The notes: generated by a model not told the origin, from the letters alone. Shown: positions 34,617 to 46,640, counted from the first letter of the stretch. The stretch is DNA of 64,000 nt from Marthasterias glacialis (GCA_911728455.2 OU452226.1:15145938-15209937); one strand, 5' to 3'. Translations and numbers: made by a program.

Positions 34617-35569
34617 AAAGACAAACATTTGACTATAACGCACGACTAATCTCTTTGGATATTTTTTTAGCCCGGTTTAGCAAACTGACCGATTTCTTTT
34701 CTTCTGTACTATAATCAAGCTTGCTGCAAATGCTATGCAAGACTTTGATTTTGCACCCCTTTCAAAATCTGTTGTTGGAGATTTAAAATTCTTGCAACCC
34801 TGAAGACCGACTAGTGTTCCTTTTTTTTTAAACAAATCAAAATACTTTAAAACTTGTCCAGCTTCCAGTAGGTTCGAATGGGCGAGCGTTCCCGGTGTTA
34901 CGAAACAAACGCACGGCGTGAACGAGGTTTCCGGTTTCATCACTTCTCGTGGATCACGAGCAGCTGCTATCCTCCCCTTCCCACCTCCCCCACGGCCTTC
35001 TCAATACCCGAAAGCGGAACCAGTTTATTAGTGATAATCATAATGAATGAGAAAATGACACGAATATTGAAGTGTAAAATTGATGTGTGGAAATGCAATA
35101 GGACTAAATCCCCATTCTTTGAAAAGATTCGGCCCAGTTGGTCCCAGAAAAAAAAGCCATCCCAGGGGTAGCTGTATGGGTTTAACGATCGCCGGTGGTT
35201 ATTCAATTAAAAACCTTATCAATATCTACATACAAACAGGTCTCAATTTCATAGAACTGCCCAACGGCCGAATTTGTGCTTATTGTGCGATTTCCGCGTC
35301 ATAGTGGTGCTAACCGTAAAGCACACGACAAGGCAAGTTAGTACCGTGTCAGAATCGAGCCACTTCGGCTACGGTTGTTGTAACGTCAACGTTGAAGAAT
35401 GGGACAGCCACTGCCGAAGCCATCGATTCGGACACAGTAGGAAAATGAATGACGTCACAAGGCAAAACCTTGGTGAGCGTGCATGGCTGGCCGCTTAATT
35501 TTCTTGCTAAGCTGTGAATTAAGCAACATTTTCTGCTACAGGTAGCACGGAAATTTGCTTACCGTTAAG

Positions 35570-35735
35570 CAGCGCTATATAGGCCGTTTACGAAACCACG
35601 GCTTGGGCTTAGGCTCCGGCTTTGCCACCGTCCGCATGCTTGAAACCCCGTAAGGAAGGCACACGTTTTCTAAATAACTGACAAAGCCCAAGCCTGAGCC
35701 CAAGCCCAAGCCGTTGTTTCGTAAACGGCCATAAA
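35570..35735. mobile_element. Foldback MITE with GGCCGTTTACGAAACCACGG ends
   Basis: GGCCGTTTACGAAACCACGG near 35581 pairs with CCGTTGTTTCGTAAACGGCC near 35712. Internally CTTGGGCTTAGGCTCCGGC pairs with CCTGAGCCCAAGCCCAAGC. It contains no coding frame. Confidence 0.75.
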
Positions 35736-35786
35736 ATTGACCCAGGAGGTTAAAGCGTCTCCTCATCCCTGCTCCACCATTAAGTA

Positions 35787-36153
35787 TGGTGGCTTTAAAG
35801 GGACATCGCACATATTATATTGACGTCAATATTCACGATTTGTGCCTCAGGTCGCAAATATTGACCTCGATATTGGCCGTCAAAATTCACAATGTTGCCC
35901 TCGTCGCCAATATTGACGCCAATATTGCCGTCAAAATTCACAATTTGTACTCAAAGTCGCAAATATTGCCATCAAACAGAGGTATGCAACAAAATTCACG
36001 ACATTGCAAATAAATTCGCATACGTGTGCGCACATATTCGCGATAAATTTCACGACATCGCATACGTGTGCGCACATATTTGCGAATTGTTTAACGACAT
36101 CGCATACGTATGCGCACAAGTTTGCGATATGCGATGTCCCTTCAGGGCCACCA
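35787..36153. mobile_element. 367-bp MITE with TA target duplication
   Basis: The inverted termini are TGGTGGCTTTAAAGGGACAT and ATGTCCCTTCAGGGCCACCA, with TA on both sides (35785-35786, 36154-36155). The interior alternates GTCGCAAATATTGACG phrases and CGCATACGTGTGCGCACATA phrases in tandem. The ends of a related, disrupted copy are at 38525 and 39157. Confidence 0.85.
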
Positions 36154-36326
36154 TAATAACCACACCACACAGTGCAAACGTAAAATGCAGCCTATTCGGC
36201 TCAGTGACATCACAAAACTATGACAAAACTGATGCCAATAATGCTGGGAAACGGGTACATGATGGCCGCGTCCGACTCAAGCTACGGCTTGGCTGTTGCA
36301 CTGCCAAGCGACAATGATGAGGAACA

Positions 36327-36522
36327 GAACCCAATATCATAAAGCTACACAAGGAAAAACATTTGCTTAACAGTACTGTTTCCTGCTAAGCCAAATAGAC
36401 AGGAAATCAGTTACGTACGATACGTGTTACATGGTCTTTTAGTTGGTAACTATCTGGGAAGCAACTTTGTTTCGTGCTTAGCTACTTTTTTGTGCTTAAG
36501 CAGCTCTATGAAATTGGACCCC
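36327..36522. mobile_element. GAGCTGCTTAAGC palindromic MITE
   Basis: The left part (CATAAAGCTACACAAGG) is degraded; the right end CTTAAGCAGCTCTATGAAAT is well kept. The interior has CAGGAAATCAGTTACG and TTTTAGTTGGTAACTATCTGG. Another foldback (36525-36710) abuts it. Confidence 0.65.
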
Positions 36523-36524
36523 GG

Positions 36525-36710
36525 CCTTTTCATCAAGGCCCTTTTCGAATCCACGGCTTCGGCTTTGGATTCGGCTTCAGGCTCCGTCCTCTCGTCGGAA
36601 GCCCTGAGCGCGTCCGCAAAGCACGCGCAATTGTCAAAACAACTGCGGGGCCAAGCTAGCCTGAACCGAATCCGGAGCCGAAGCCGTCATTTCGAAAAGG
36701 GCCATTGCCA
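36525..36710. mobile_element. Foldback MITE with GGCCCTTTTCGAA ends
   Basis: AAGGCCCTTTTCGAATCCAC near 36535 pairs with TTTCGAAAAGGGCC near 36690. Internally CTTCGGCTTTGGATTCGG pairs with CCGAATCCGGAGCCGAAGCC. It resembles the element at 35570 in layout. Confidence 0.75.
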
Positions 36711-37906
36711 CTGCTTAGACTAGTTTACCTGTTTTATTATCACAGTGCAGTCACGTAAAAATGGTCGGGGAATTTTGATAATGGATTTGTATTCTACTTG
36801 AAGAGAAATGCTCAAGCTATACACAGTCATTAATATTCGTTCACTTGCTTTTTCTTCTGATTGGCTGCTGATTCTGATTGGCATACAGTTCTCGACGTCA
36901 GAAATTTGTTTTGATTTTCGTTCCTAAACAATCCAATCGCTTGTGAAAATTAATCTTTTAAATTTGTGTTTAATTTTTTTTTTTGGTTGTTCATCCTTTT
37001 TAATTGTTAACTTATTGTAGTGTAAACAAGTACGAGTTAATCTGAGTACAAGTTAACCTGAGTACGAGTTGACTTGGGTACGAGTTGACCTGGGTACGAG
37101 TTGACCTGTTTCCCTTTTATGACAGTGTGTACACAAATAGCATGTGTCCAGGCAGGATGGCCCCTCTGGAGGGTAACCTTCCCCTGCCCTATTGGGAAAA
37201 ATAGTATAGAGAGAGCGGAGGAAAGGGGGTATCGGTTGGGAGAGATGTTTCTAAATGCCTTCAAAAAATTCATCAATTAATCAATCAATCCAACGATCAA
37301 TCGACCGACCGACCGACTGACCGACCGTCCGTCCGACCGACCGACCGACCGGTCATTGCTCATGGCGCCGTACAGAAAGCCCTTGAAAAAAAAAAAGTTT
37401 TGAGTGAAAGTAGATATCGTAGCTGATTGTCTGTTGTTGCAAGGGGAAAAGGAATTACTGCTTCAGAACCTGGGGACCGCGACAGAAAAAGTTCAATATT
37501 ATTACCCCCACTGTGCTTGCTTCTGGGAATAAGGTAGATCTGTCTAAACCGGAGCGCAGGTTACCGGTATACGGGTTAGTTCGGGTACGGGAGGGAGGTT
37601 ATCATCGGTGTTTTGTAACTAGGATGAAAATCCAGCATGGATATCATTAAACCATTTCCTGACTGGATGTCAAAGTCTGAATGATACGGTATTCTCAGAA
37701 AACGTTCAATAGAATCTGGTTGACGATTTAACCCTATTTCATTTAAGAGGCACTTTTAATGGAGTTGTGATCGGGTTTTAGGATAATGCCTTAAAAGAAC
37801 CTTCTTGGACCGTTGATTTCACACGAAACTGAAATCGTTTTAATTACAATTACACCCATGGCAATTTCAACGAACGGAACAACTTCCTGCTGGGCATTCT
37901 GCTATT

Positions 37907-37914
37907 ATATATAA
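37907..37914 (+). promoter_or_regulatory. TATA box of ligand gene 2
   Basis: TATATAAA lies 90 bp before the ATG at 38004, in the context ATTATATATAAAGTTTCGAG. It is homologous to the gene 1 promoter and matches gene 3 in spacing, giving a short predicted 5'UTR of about 60 bp. Confidence 0.75.
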
Positions 37915-38003
37915 AGTTTCGAGATTTTAGCCATCACTCCATCACAGCACCGGATCCTCTGTTTCATTCAAAGACGAAACGTATTAATACAATTTGAAAA
38001 ATA

Positions 38004-40727
38004 ATGGCAAACTCTGGTAAGATTACTTCATCGTTGTGGAAGATGTCCACACTGAGTTTGCTCTCACTGTGTGTGTTCTTCGCCGACCAAATCGTATGTT
38101 TTTCTACTGAGCATCCTAATGCGGTGTCGAGTCAACTCCGACCGGACCCAAACTCACTTGAAGTACCGGCCACGGACGCTGAGCTACCGGCAGCGATGAG
38201 CCTTCCATCCTACTCATCGCGGACTCGCCGTGAACTAGTGCCGTGCGAGAATCAAATTAAACTTTTATATGTCAAAGCCCGTAAACTTTTGTCGATGTCA
38301 GACAATGGTACAGTTGGCGGTGTAGTACCTCGCTCTTTCGGTAAGTAAAACTACGTTGAATTAATAAATTGAACGGTCCAAAAAAGTTTCAGAATTGCAT
38401 TGGCACATTATTGTTGTGCAAATGTTGCCCGTGGCCGGCTTCTTCAAATTTCTACTTGACAACTCTTTTCTCCCATTCAAATCTCACTCCGGATGCTAAC
38501 CAGGGTGAAAAGCTGTTATCTATATTATGGTGGCTTTAAAGGGACATCGCAAATATATATTGACGCCAATATTGACGATTTGTACCCCAAGTCGCGAATA
38601 TTGACGCCAATATTCACGACATGGCCCTAGACCCAGTAACTGGGGCGCTGTACTCCTTTTTTGAGATTTTGACATTATCTGTCGTACTAGCGCCCCAGTA
38701 AGGAATATGTAGTAACTGCGACGGTCATGAGAATTTAAAACACCTCTGTTAAAAAAAAATGCCTTAAACTCAACGGAATTGCTCAAAATTCACCTACTGT
38801 CTTCTCCAAGTGTTTAAGGTGAATTAAATGCATTCAATTGTACCCACGATCATTTTCTTTCCTCCAAATCGATGATTTTTAGGGCCTCTGACAACCCTGC
38901 CGTTACAATCGCCATTTTGATTACTAATGTCACGACTGTTTCCTGACTTGAAAAAAAGTCGTATTAACGCTGCGGGGATCACGTGTTCGCTGATGCCCGG
39001 ACTTGAATATTGTTTTGCGCAGTCAACGCAGGATACCAGCTGTGTAGTGTAAACGACCCCACAATGGCAACATTGTACAGCGCGCGCTCGGCCTATCATG
39101 ACCAATGGAACTTTGTGGTGTTCGTTGACTGGTATCCTGCGTATCCTAGCCACCATAGGTAAGATTTAAAGCCCCAGCTCAACATCGGTAAGAAGGAAAA
39201 CATAAATGTTCACAGATTTACATATACCTTACATGGTATAAAGATACTGATGGTAGCAAACTTTTCTTGAAATATTTCTGCCTGAAGTGTTATCGTTTAA
39301 ATAATCAATGAAATGAGATCCAAAATTAGTTTTCGTCTCAGTGAGACGAAAACTCTGCCTATAGGAATGCGTACAAAAAAATGATGAATGCATTTTTACC
39401 GTCTTCTTGCAAGTGATCTGAAACAACGAAATGAGCTGAAATTTTCACAGGTTGGTTTTTTTACATAATATATCTTGATTTGTGCGAAGAATGGATGCAT
39501 TTTAAGTCAGTTTACCAATGTTGAGCTTGGGCTTTAAACTAACTTTCAATTGTTTTGCTTTTTTGTTTTAGATGGAACTACAAACATATATTTGAACGCT
39601 AGCGGGCAAAATTTAAACGAGGTGCGAATAGAGTCTTCCAACGGTTGGCTGGGAGTCCTGGATGGAGTAGTTCAGAGACTCCCCATTGACCGGGTAAGCA
39701 AGTTTGTGTTTATACTAAATGGTTTTTCGGATTCTCCATGGTGTGGGAGCTGATCCTCTTTTGATCTCTCTTGAAAGCAGGATTATCTGGATGGGGGGGG
39801 GGGGGGTAATAATAACCGCTTATACAGGGACTTTTTGTCTCTAAGCAGCTTGTCGGCAACCAACTGCCCTACAACAATTATAAAAGTATCAATTATTCTG
39901 TGGCACATGAGGTTTTTATGTAACAAACGAAAAAATTGTGTGAAAAAAATTGCAATGTTCTTTTTTCCTCTTCTTGTTGGGGATTGATGGAACTGCAATT
40001 CTCACGCACATTCAACGTCGGGACACGTGTGTTATCTTGCTACCTTCACAGTTAAAGCATTGTTTGTGGTAAAAGCTCCCGAAAATGTTCGAATAACGCG
40101 AGATTTGGCTCGTGTGACGTGATTCTTAGGGACTTCGTACGGGCATTCGAATTTGGGCATTCGAATCGCTACGACTGAATCAATCAAACAAATCGAGTTG
40201 AACTGTAGAGGGAGCACTCGCTATGTCATGTCACGCACGGAACTCTGCTGACCCGCCATGGGCGAAAACTGTCAATTATATACGAATGTCCACTTACAAA
40301 GTATTTGCTGTTTAAATTGATGAGTGACCAGTGTAATAAGTTTGGTCAGCGCCATTTTCTCTATGGGCAAAAATGCTTCTAGTTGTCGGGCCGTGTCACA
40401 TGGTTTTGTACGCCCTCTAAGGTCTTATATTTATACGAAGCTGAAAGGCCTCCAGGGCCAGCTGCCACCTAGTGTCCTTAACAGTCTCCCCGAAACTTCC
40501 CCTTTTCAAAGTTAATTTTGTGTTCTTTTATTTCTTTTGCCCAGTCTTCTGGAGATCACACAATGTGGTGTGAATCCCTGGTAGGTGATCAGGGCTTCCA
40601 GTTCAGATACTTCCACCCTGACGCCTTAAGTTGCAGTGAACCGTTAAGCTACCTGCGTATAGAACAAAATGGTGACATCAACATCAGCCCCCTCAACCAA
40701 GAGGGGTCAATTTTTGTGAAAATATAA
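38004..40727 (+). CDS. Secreted beta-trefoil (FGF/IL-1-like) ligand, gene 2
   Basis: Exons 38004-38340, 39572-39693 (122 nt) and 40545-40727 give 642 nt, 213 residues plus stop, with GT-AG joins and intron phases 1 and 0. The signal segment is about 12-33; the propeptide ends at RTRR (73-76); the mature domain is 77-213 (137 aa). Lobes: LLSMSDNGTVGG in exon 1; VRIESSNGWLGVLDG in exon 2; MWCES...FQFRYFHP...YLRIEQNGDINIS in exon 3. Cysteines include one just after the cleavage site, one in WCE and one in LSCSE. Residues 1-78 match gene 1 at 71 of 78 positions, but the exon-1 mature segment matches at only about 13 of 35. An AATAAA follows the stop within 5 bp. Intron 1 carries a TTAA element. 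The likely role is a secreted signalling ligand; the receptor is unknown. Confidence 0.8.
38525..39157. mobile_element. TGGTGGCTTTAAAGGG MITE disrupted by another repeat (gene 2 intron 1)
   Basis: The left end (TATGGTGGCTTTAAAGGGAC, ATTGACGCCAATATTCACG) matches the MITE at 35787. The right end CTAGCCACCATA is at 39146-39157. The middle (38630-39040) is the second copy of the dispersed repeat at 17885-18330, so one element appears to have inserted into the other. Confidence 0.65.
39170..39533. mobile_element. 364-bp MITE with TTAA target duplication (gene 2 intron 1)
   Basis: TTAA flanks both ends (39166-39169, 39534-39537). The inverted termini are AGCCCCAGCTCAACAT and ATGTTGAGCTTGGGCT. An internal hairpin is GTTTTCGTCTCAGTGAGACGAAAAC near 39328. 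Fragments of the family are at 27195-27390 and 28245-28300. Confidence 0.85.
40208..40445. repeat. Dispersed repeat, plus-oriented copy (gene 2 intron 2)
   Basis: It shares GTCACGCACGGAACTC, GGTCAGCGCCATTT, GGGCCGTGTC and GGTTTTGTACGCCCTCTA with an inverted copy at 48765-49000. No frame is shared, so it is not an exon. Confidence 0.7.
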
Positions 40728-40731
40728 ATGG

Positions 40732-40737
40732 AATAAA
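40732..40737 (+). terminator. Polyadenylation signal of ligand gene 2
   Basis: AATAAA lies 5 bp after the TAA stop (40725-40727), giving a very short 3'UTR. A MITE starts at 40749; the downstream flank beyond it (TGGATCGATGGCTCTG at 41022) matches the 3' flank of gene 1 near 31535, so the MITE inserted after the gene duplication. Confidence 0.6.
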
Positions 40738-40748
40738 CAAAATCCGTA

Positions 40749-40972
40749 ATAAACCGTTCCATTAAGCCCCGCCCCCTAACCATGTTGACCAATCACAGCA
40801 TAGGCTACATCGTGACTGTTCACGTGGGCAGCAAAATGTGCGCGTCTTCAATGCCACGCTGCACAACATGAACGCGCGCGCTATAAGTACGGGCACGTCG
40901 GACTTTCCGTGACGTACCCAAGGCTGTGATTGGTCAACACGTATGGGGCGGGGCTTGATGGGTCGGTCTATT
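40749..40972. mobile_element. AAGCCCCGCCCC foldback MITE, copy 2
   Basis: The ends TAAACCGTTCCATTAAGCCC and GGGCTTGATGGGTCGGTCTA are inverted, with TGTTGACCAATCACAGC pairing with GCTGTGATTGGTCAACA. It sits directly behind the gene 2 polyadenylation signal. Two CCAAT boxes and GC-boxes occur in the arms as a consequence of its sequence. Confidence 0.85.
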
Positions 40973-43365
40973 GCATCATGGGAACATATTGACAATGAGA
41001 AGTATGGGTGATGCATGAAGCTTGGATCGATGGCTCTGTACTGTTTCCCATTATGGTAAAAAGTTTTCCAGAAAATTTGAAATGTTCTCGTTTTTGAAGT
41101 TACTATTTTAATATTTATTTCATAAAAACAAATATATCTTTACACCTCAGATTAAAAAAACATTGACTTCGAGAACTTAGTTATAAAATAATATGTTTTA
41201 TTACTCGTAATTTTTTGGTTTGTAGCTTTTAATTTGCTAATTTGCTTGTCTCTGCATATTTCACGAGAAACTGCTTTCAGAATTTTACTGCCTCTTTAAT
41301 ACATCTGGCTCCCACTGGGAGTGTACGGTTTCATTCTTCCAATATAAACAATATTCATAAATCCTATCGTTGTTAAAAGTTTTTGTCAACGGCTGAATCA
41401 TTTTTAATACTTCAATCTTAACTTCATCTATTGCTTTATTCAGTTTGTATAATAATCATAATTGATACCATATTTATTATTGCGACACTGAATAAATAAT
41501 TGTGGTAATCGAATAATCTGATCTATTATTGTTGTAATTTTGTTGTTATTGTTGTTTATTTTATTTGTTCATTTAGTTTAGAGGATAAAGTCATTATGGA
41601 TGGCTCGGAGACGCATCATAGACTGAGAATGAACGTCAGTTAACGTCAACGTTCGCGAAGTATAGTTTCAGTGTCACAAATAAAAAGTCATACACAAACC
41701 ACTGGTAGGGATAACAATAAATCATCATAATGGGTCGTGCATTGGCGGATCCAGGGCGGGGCTAAAGGTTCTGTAAACCCCCCCCCCCCCGAAATCGAGG
41801 GCGGAACACAAATCCATTCGGCAAGCCCAGAGATTTGCCGACTGGATTTACCGATTGAACATTAGTTTTAATCCTTGTAGTATGAGAAGTTGAACTTTGA
41901 ATTGCCAAATTGAATATTCTCGGCAACGTGCGGGCATCTAAGCTCTGAAAACACTTACAGCTGTAGAGCGTCCGGTGGCTTCGCCCCGGACCGCCCTTGC
42001 AGAATTTCCGCCTCTTGGACTTCATTAAGGCAGTGGCTTAACTAATTGTCCCGAGTCCAAAAGTATTTAAAGTTTGAATTTCAAAATTAAATGTCTATTT
42101 TCGGCAACGTGACGGTTCTCCTTAGCCCTGAAAACCGTAGAGCGTCGGGGGCTTCGCCTCTCCTCATTCAGTTGCCTCTTCATAATAGAACACTCGGCAG
42201 GAGGAGAGGTTAAGCTTTAATTAACCCTAACATCAACTGTTTTATCATCCAACAACAACAAAAACATTTAGCAAAAAGATACTGGGGATTTCTAAGAATT
42301 GCTGTGGTGACGTTAATGCAGACCATTGATGTGTGTTTTTCTCGTTTAATCGATATGCAAGTTAGCCTTGACCACAATGCTCTTTATCGGAGCCCACCTG
42401 TAAATGTACAACGTAAAACGTAGCTGGTAACGATTTGAACCAAGACTAAGCTTGAGAGAGTCCTGTGTCATTGGCATTCTCCAATCTGAACTCGTCGTGT
42501 GCCCGGCAAAAGGACGTGAGGGAAAGTTCCCGGCAAAAGGACGTAAGCAATTTATGTTAAAATTTGTGGTTCAAGAATTATGAGCGGGAAAGTTTGGTAA
42601 ACATGTTGCCATGCAAAAGTCATTTTAGAAAGGTTAAATTCTGCATGGGGAATGGGGAAACATGTCTTCAGGGTGATTCTTGCAGGAGCCATTTTGTTGC
42701 TTACATCCTTTTGTTACTGGGACAAACTACTTTATGTTCCCGGCAAAAGGGCATAAGGCCTTATGCCCTTTTTTTTTTTTTTTTTTGGGGGGGGGGGGGC
42801 TCAGGGCAAGGATTCTGAGCGGGTTGGGGCGACCCCTGCCCCCTCCCCCTCCTCTGGTTACGCCACTGTATTTGGAGTTAGCTGGTAACTCATTCCTGCT
42901 AAGCAAGATTTTTCTCGTGATAAGGGGTCAGCCTACCTCATGACGGTTGTAAGCAGGTCCCCATTTCGACGGCAATAAAATAGAAGACAAGGTTTGGTAA
43001 ACAAATCAATTACTTTAAACATGGCTGAATGCTTTATTCCAACAAGCTATTTTTCCAAAGCCTGTACACACTAGCGGTAAATAGTCGCGTGCGTTCTTGC
43101 ACTGATTTGTATGCATAAAAGTAATTTCGTAAAACATTGACACAATAGCTTCAACCACACTGGTTGCAAGTGAATAAGGTATACGATTGTCTACAATCAG
43201 ATCTACGAAAAACTGCACTGACAAGATAAAAATATAAAATAAAAGTTACAATTATTCAAAAGTACACTAAAATTAAAGAAAAACTATAACTTTATCGAAA
43301 GAGAAATGATAACAGTTTAATTGTGAAAGCTCATTGATTATAATTTCCTTACACCTGTACCGGTG
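40973..43365. other. Intergenic region between convergent ligand genes 2 and 3
   Basis: No exon was recognised. A diverged tandem pair near 41860-42010 and 42060-42165 shares TTCGGCAACGTG, CTGAAAAC, GTAGAGCGTC and GGCTTCGCC. GTTCCCGGCAAAAGG occurs at 42526 and 42736. Homopolymer-rich tracts lie at 41780, 42772 and 42786. The rest is AT-rich and featureless by eye. Confidence 0.5.
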
Positions 43366-43694
<329 letters not shown>

Positions 43695-43697
43695 TGC

Positions 43698-46556
43698 TCA
43701 GGTGCACTGATTGTCACATGACCTGAAGAAGGTGCTCATGTTGCGAGAACTGCTAGCGCTGACGATGACGTCATAAGCTGCTGTCACAGCCATGTAAAGT
43801 TCTGGCACGCGATCATCCGTGCATACGTTCATAGACGGGCTGAAATATCGAAACCTAAAGCCATGTTCGGAGTCACCAGTTTCACACCATAGGCAAGTAT
43901 CGTTGCGTTGGATTTCACTCTGAGGACAACCAGAATTAATACAAGAATTGATGTCAATGTTTTATTTTGTTTAAACTGAGCGCGAAGTTTCAAACTATTT
44001 TAGGGTCAGTACGCGATTTGAATGAAGCGTCAATTCACCAATGGAAAATATTTTTGCTTTGGTTTACCCGACTCCCGGTCCATCGACTAGGCCCTAGACA
44101 TTAGAATGTGCATGTCTCGAGCGTGTAATATCTATCTGAACACGAGGACCCGTTAAAATTTACAATTCCTCAAAAAGGTCACTAGAGCAGCTTACGTCAA
44201 GGAACCTTCGGTTGTTTGGAAACAACCACTGAGTTATAAGACCAGGTGTGGATTTCACAAAGCTCTAGGACGTAGTCTTATCTCGAGTTAGGACGAGTAA
44301 CCAATCCTAATTTATAGGACTTTGTCATAAGTTAGGACTAGTCCTAACTTATAACTAAGTTTGTGAAATCCACCCCAGGGTCTGACAGGGGACCATAGAC
44401 TGGTTCCCGGTCCCTACATCGTTTACGTTCTGACTGAATATAATAATAATAATAATAGTAGTAGTAATAATCATAATAATAATAATGACAATTTATTAAG
44501 CGCACAAATCCACAAAAGTGCTCATGGCGCTTGTACAAAACTACATGATAACTAACTAATAAATACAAAATAAGGGACCGGTAGCGGGTAAAGTATAGGG
44601 ACCGGTAGCGGGTAATGAAAATTAGCATATACCTGGCAGATTTCTACCAGTATATGCTAATTAGAATTAGCATAAAGGTCTACGTAATCCCATAATGCAA
44701 TGCGGCCTTTACACAAAACATGATGGGCACAGAGTCTCAGAATCCCCCATCGTGATGTTCTTCTAAGTTAACTTGAATTTTGATGTTGAAGGTTCGTTCA
44801 CTGTATGTCCAGGTGAAGCGTTACGATACACACGTGTGCTATAGTGTCAAACAACAACATGCACACGTCACAAACGTCATCTCTTAAACTAGAAAATTAT
44901 TACTGCGCCCGCACAATTTATCAAAACAACCTATCAAAAGCGCCATAGCGCTAGCAGCTACCGGTCCTATATTATAGTCAGAAGAGAACGATGTAGGGAC
45001 CGGGAACCAGTCTAATTAGGGGACCAGCCCTAGGTCTTTTGTTTGACCTCAGTGAGGGCACTGTTTGAGCTTGTGACGTTATAATTCGCCGAGTCTTGAC
45101 GTTATAAATAATTGTGCTTACCGGATTGTCAATATCGTGCGCCGATACAGTCGTGTCTTCCACACCGAGGTAGCCATTCCGAAACCGAATTCGGACCAGG
45201 CTCAGTCGGACTCCTAATAGCTCCTCGATGATCGTGTCTGATAGAAACAGATTACAAAATAAATGTGGAACTTTACTTTTGTGCAAGATATAGGCTACAC
45301 ACACACACACACAGATATTCGTTTTGTCACAATTTGTTGTAACGGTATGGAAATCTGGGTAATACGCACAAACAACTCAAAGCTTGATGTAGGATTGGTA
45401 AAGCTGATAGTGCAGTGTTCTTCCTTTGTGTGATTGAATATACTTAAAAAAAAACTGTAAAAAATTGGGCCCAGTCCGTTGTCTGAGTCGGGAGAAAATA
45501 GTGAAAAACCGTACCAGTTTTTCAGCATTTACCGGTAAACACATTGTTCAACCGATTGTTACAACCGAAATTAAAATCGGGGTCTTCAAATCCTATTTTC
45601 TTGACTTTGACAGTATTTTAGACAAAAAATATTTCATCGGAAGATTGGTTCTGGTATGAAATTCACAACCAGTAAGCTTTCAAACTGATACTAATAAAAG
45701 AATGTTCGGTAAATACCAATCCTGTATTCTATCTTGTAATCACTCTGCTGCAATCTTTGTCAGGTTCCCTGAACACCGAACGGCAAAAACAGTTCTAGTT
45801 CTCATTTTACCAAAGGGTGCTAGACTATTTTTTCCTTCCAGCCTCAGTTTGGTCACACTGATTTGTATGGAAGAGAAACAAGATGACGGCACCGTAAGAA
45901 AGGTCTATTGATTCTGGTTTGGGAATCACGGGTCGAGGGACCATCTTTGATTGCTTTCAACCCAACAGTCTGATTCATCAAGTACTTTTCTTATGTGGTA
46001 TAAAAAGGTTGGAGTGGGTTATTTCAGCTTTACAGTCTATGTAAATAAACTCACGGAAAGCTGAACTACTCCAGCCTTTTGTAAAATTAGCTCCTCTAGT
46101 TGAGCACGCAGTACTTGCAAATGTATACATACTTTCCTAATTTCTATGTTTATATTTAGCATTTTTTACGTAACCCCTAAGTCAGCTCAAACAAAATTAG
46201 TGATTTATTTTAAGCCTACCGTCGGAGCAATTTGATGAAACGACTGTTACATTACCATCAGCTGACATGGCAATTTTCTTGTGAAACTCTCCATCTGTAA
46301 GTTGAAGATTGGAGGAGCACTGAGTCGTCGTTGGCTGCTGGCGACGGGCCCGGGAGTTTGCTCCATTATCCTCGTCTGTCAGGTCGATTAAACCAGCCGT
46401 TTCTTTCGGCCCTGGTTGCTGGAGTTTACCAGCAGCCAGCCCACTTGCCGCAGCGGGGCGTTCGATTGGAGAACAAGTGAATTGCTGGATGAGGAGCAAG
46501 CATAGAATGATAGATATCTGCCTCTGAGATAGAAGACCCATTATCGGGCGCACCAT
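43698..46556 (-). CDS. Secreted beta-trefoil (FGF/IL-1-like) ligand, gene 3 (diverged)
   Basis: Exons 46220-46556, 45122-45237 (116 nt) and 43698-43919 give 675 nt, 224 residues plus stop, with GT-AG joins and the same intron phases (1, 0) as genes 1 and 2. A signal segment is at about 7-28 (ISIILCLLLIQQFTCS) and the propeptide ends RARR (69-72). The mature region 73-224 keeps the three-lobe pattern: ADGNVTV in exon 1; LVRIRFRNGYLGVED in exon 2; CLWCETGDSEHGFRFRYFSP and ELYMAV in exon 3. Signal and propeptide share no clear identity with genes 1 and 2, so this is an older paralogue. An alternative start is Met6. The C-terminus is longer and has two extra cysteines near the end. A trinucleotide microsatellite follows the stop. 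The ligand role is inferred. Confidence 0.78.
44240..44395. mobile_element. Palindromic MITE with GTGGATTTCACAAA ends (gene 3 intron 2)
   Basis: CAGGTGTGGATTTCACAAAG at 44243 pairs with GTTTGTGAAATCCACCCCAG at 44359. The interior has TAGGACTAGTCCTAACTTAT and inverted TTAGGAC phrases. It abuts the larger foldback at 44385-45030. Confidence 0.8.
44385..45030. mobile_element. Foldback element with GACTGGTTCCCGGTCCCTAC ends (gene 3 intron 2)
   Basis: GACTGGTTCCCGGTCCCTAC near 44399 pairs with GTAGGGACCGGGAACCAGTC near 44994. Smaller inverted pairs inside include CATATACCTGG with TATATGCTAATTAG. A TAATAG-rich microsatellite (44440-44485) and the twice-repeated phrase GGGACCGGTAGCGGGTAA (44574, 44599) are internal. 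Confidence 0.75.
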
Positions 46557-46640
46557 CTTTACTGACGAACTGTTTTTGTTATTTTCTCAACAGAGTTAGG
46601 GAAAACACATTTCTGTCTTGCAAAAAGGATAGGCCTACAT

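Larger units (their letters stand above)
33700..37900. other. Intergenic region between head-to-head ligand genes 1 and 2
   Basis: No coding exon was recognised. The region holds several foldback elements listed separately (34354-34616, 35570-35735, 35787-36153, 36327-36522, 36525-36710). It also has a GAGTTGACCTGGGTAC-type tandem repeat at 37025-37105 and a (CGAC)n tract at 37290-37350. The proximal 70 bp on each side carry the duplicated TATA/5'UTR region of the two genes. Confidence 0.6.
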
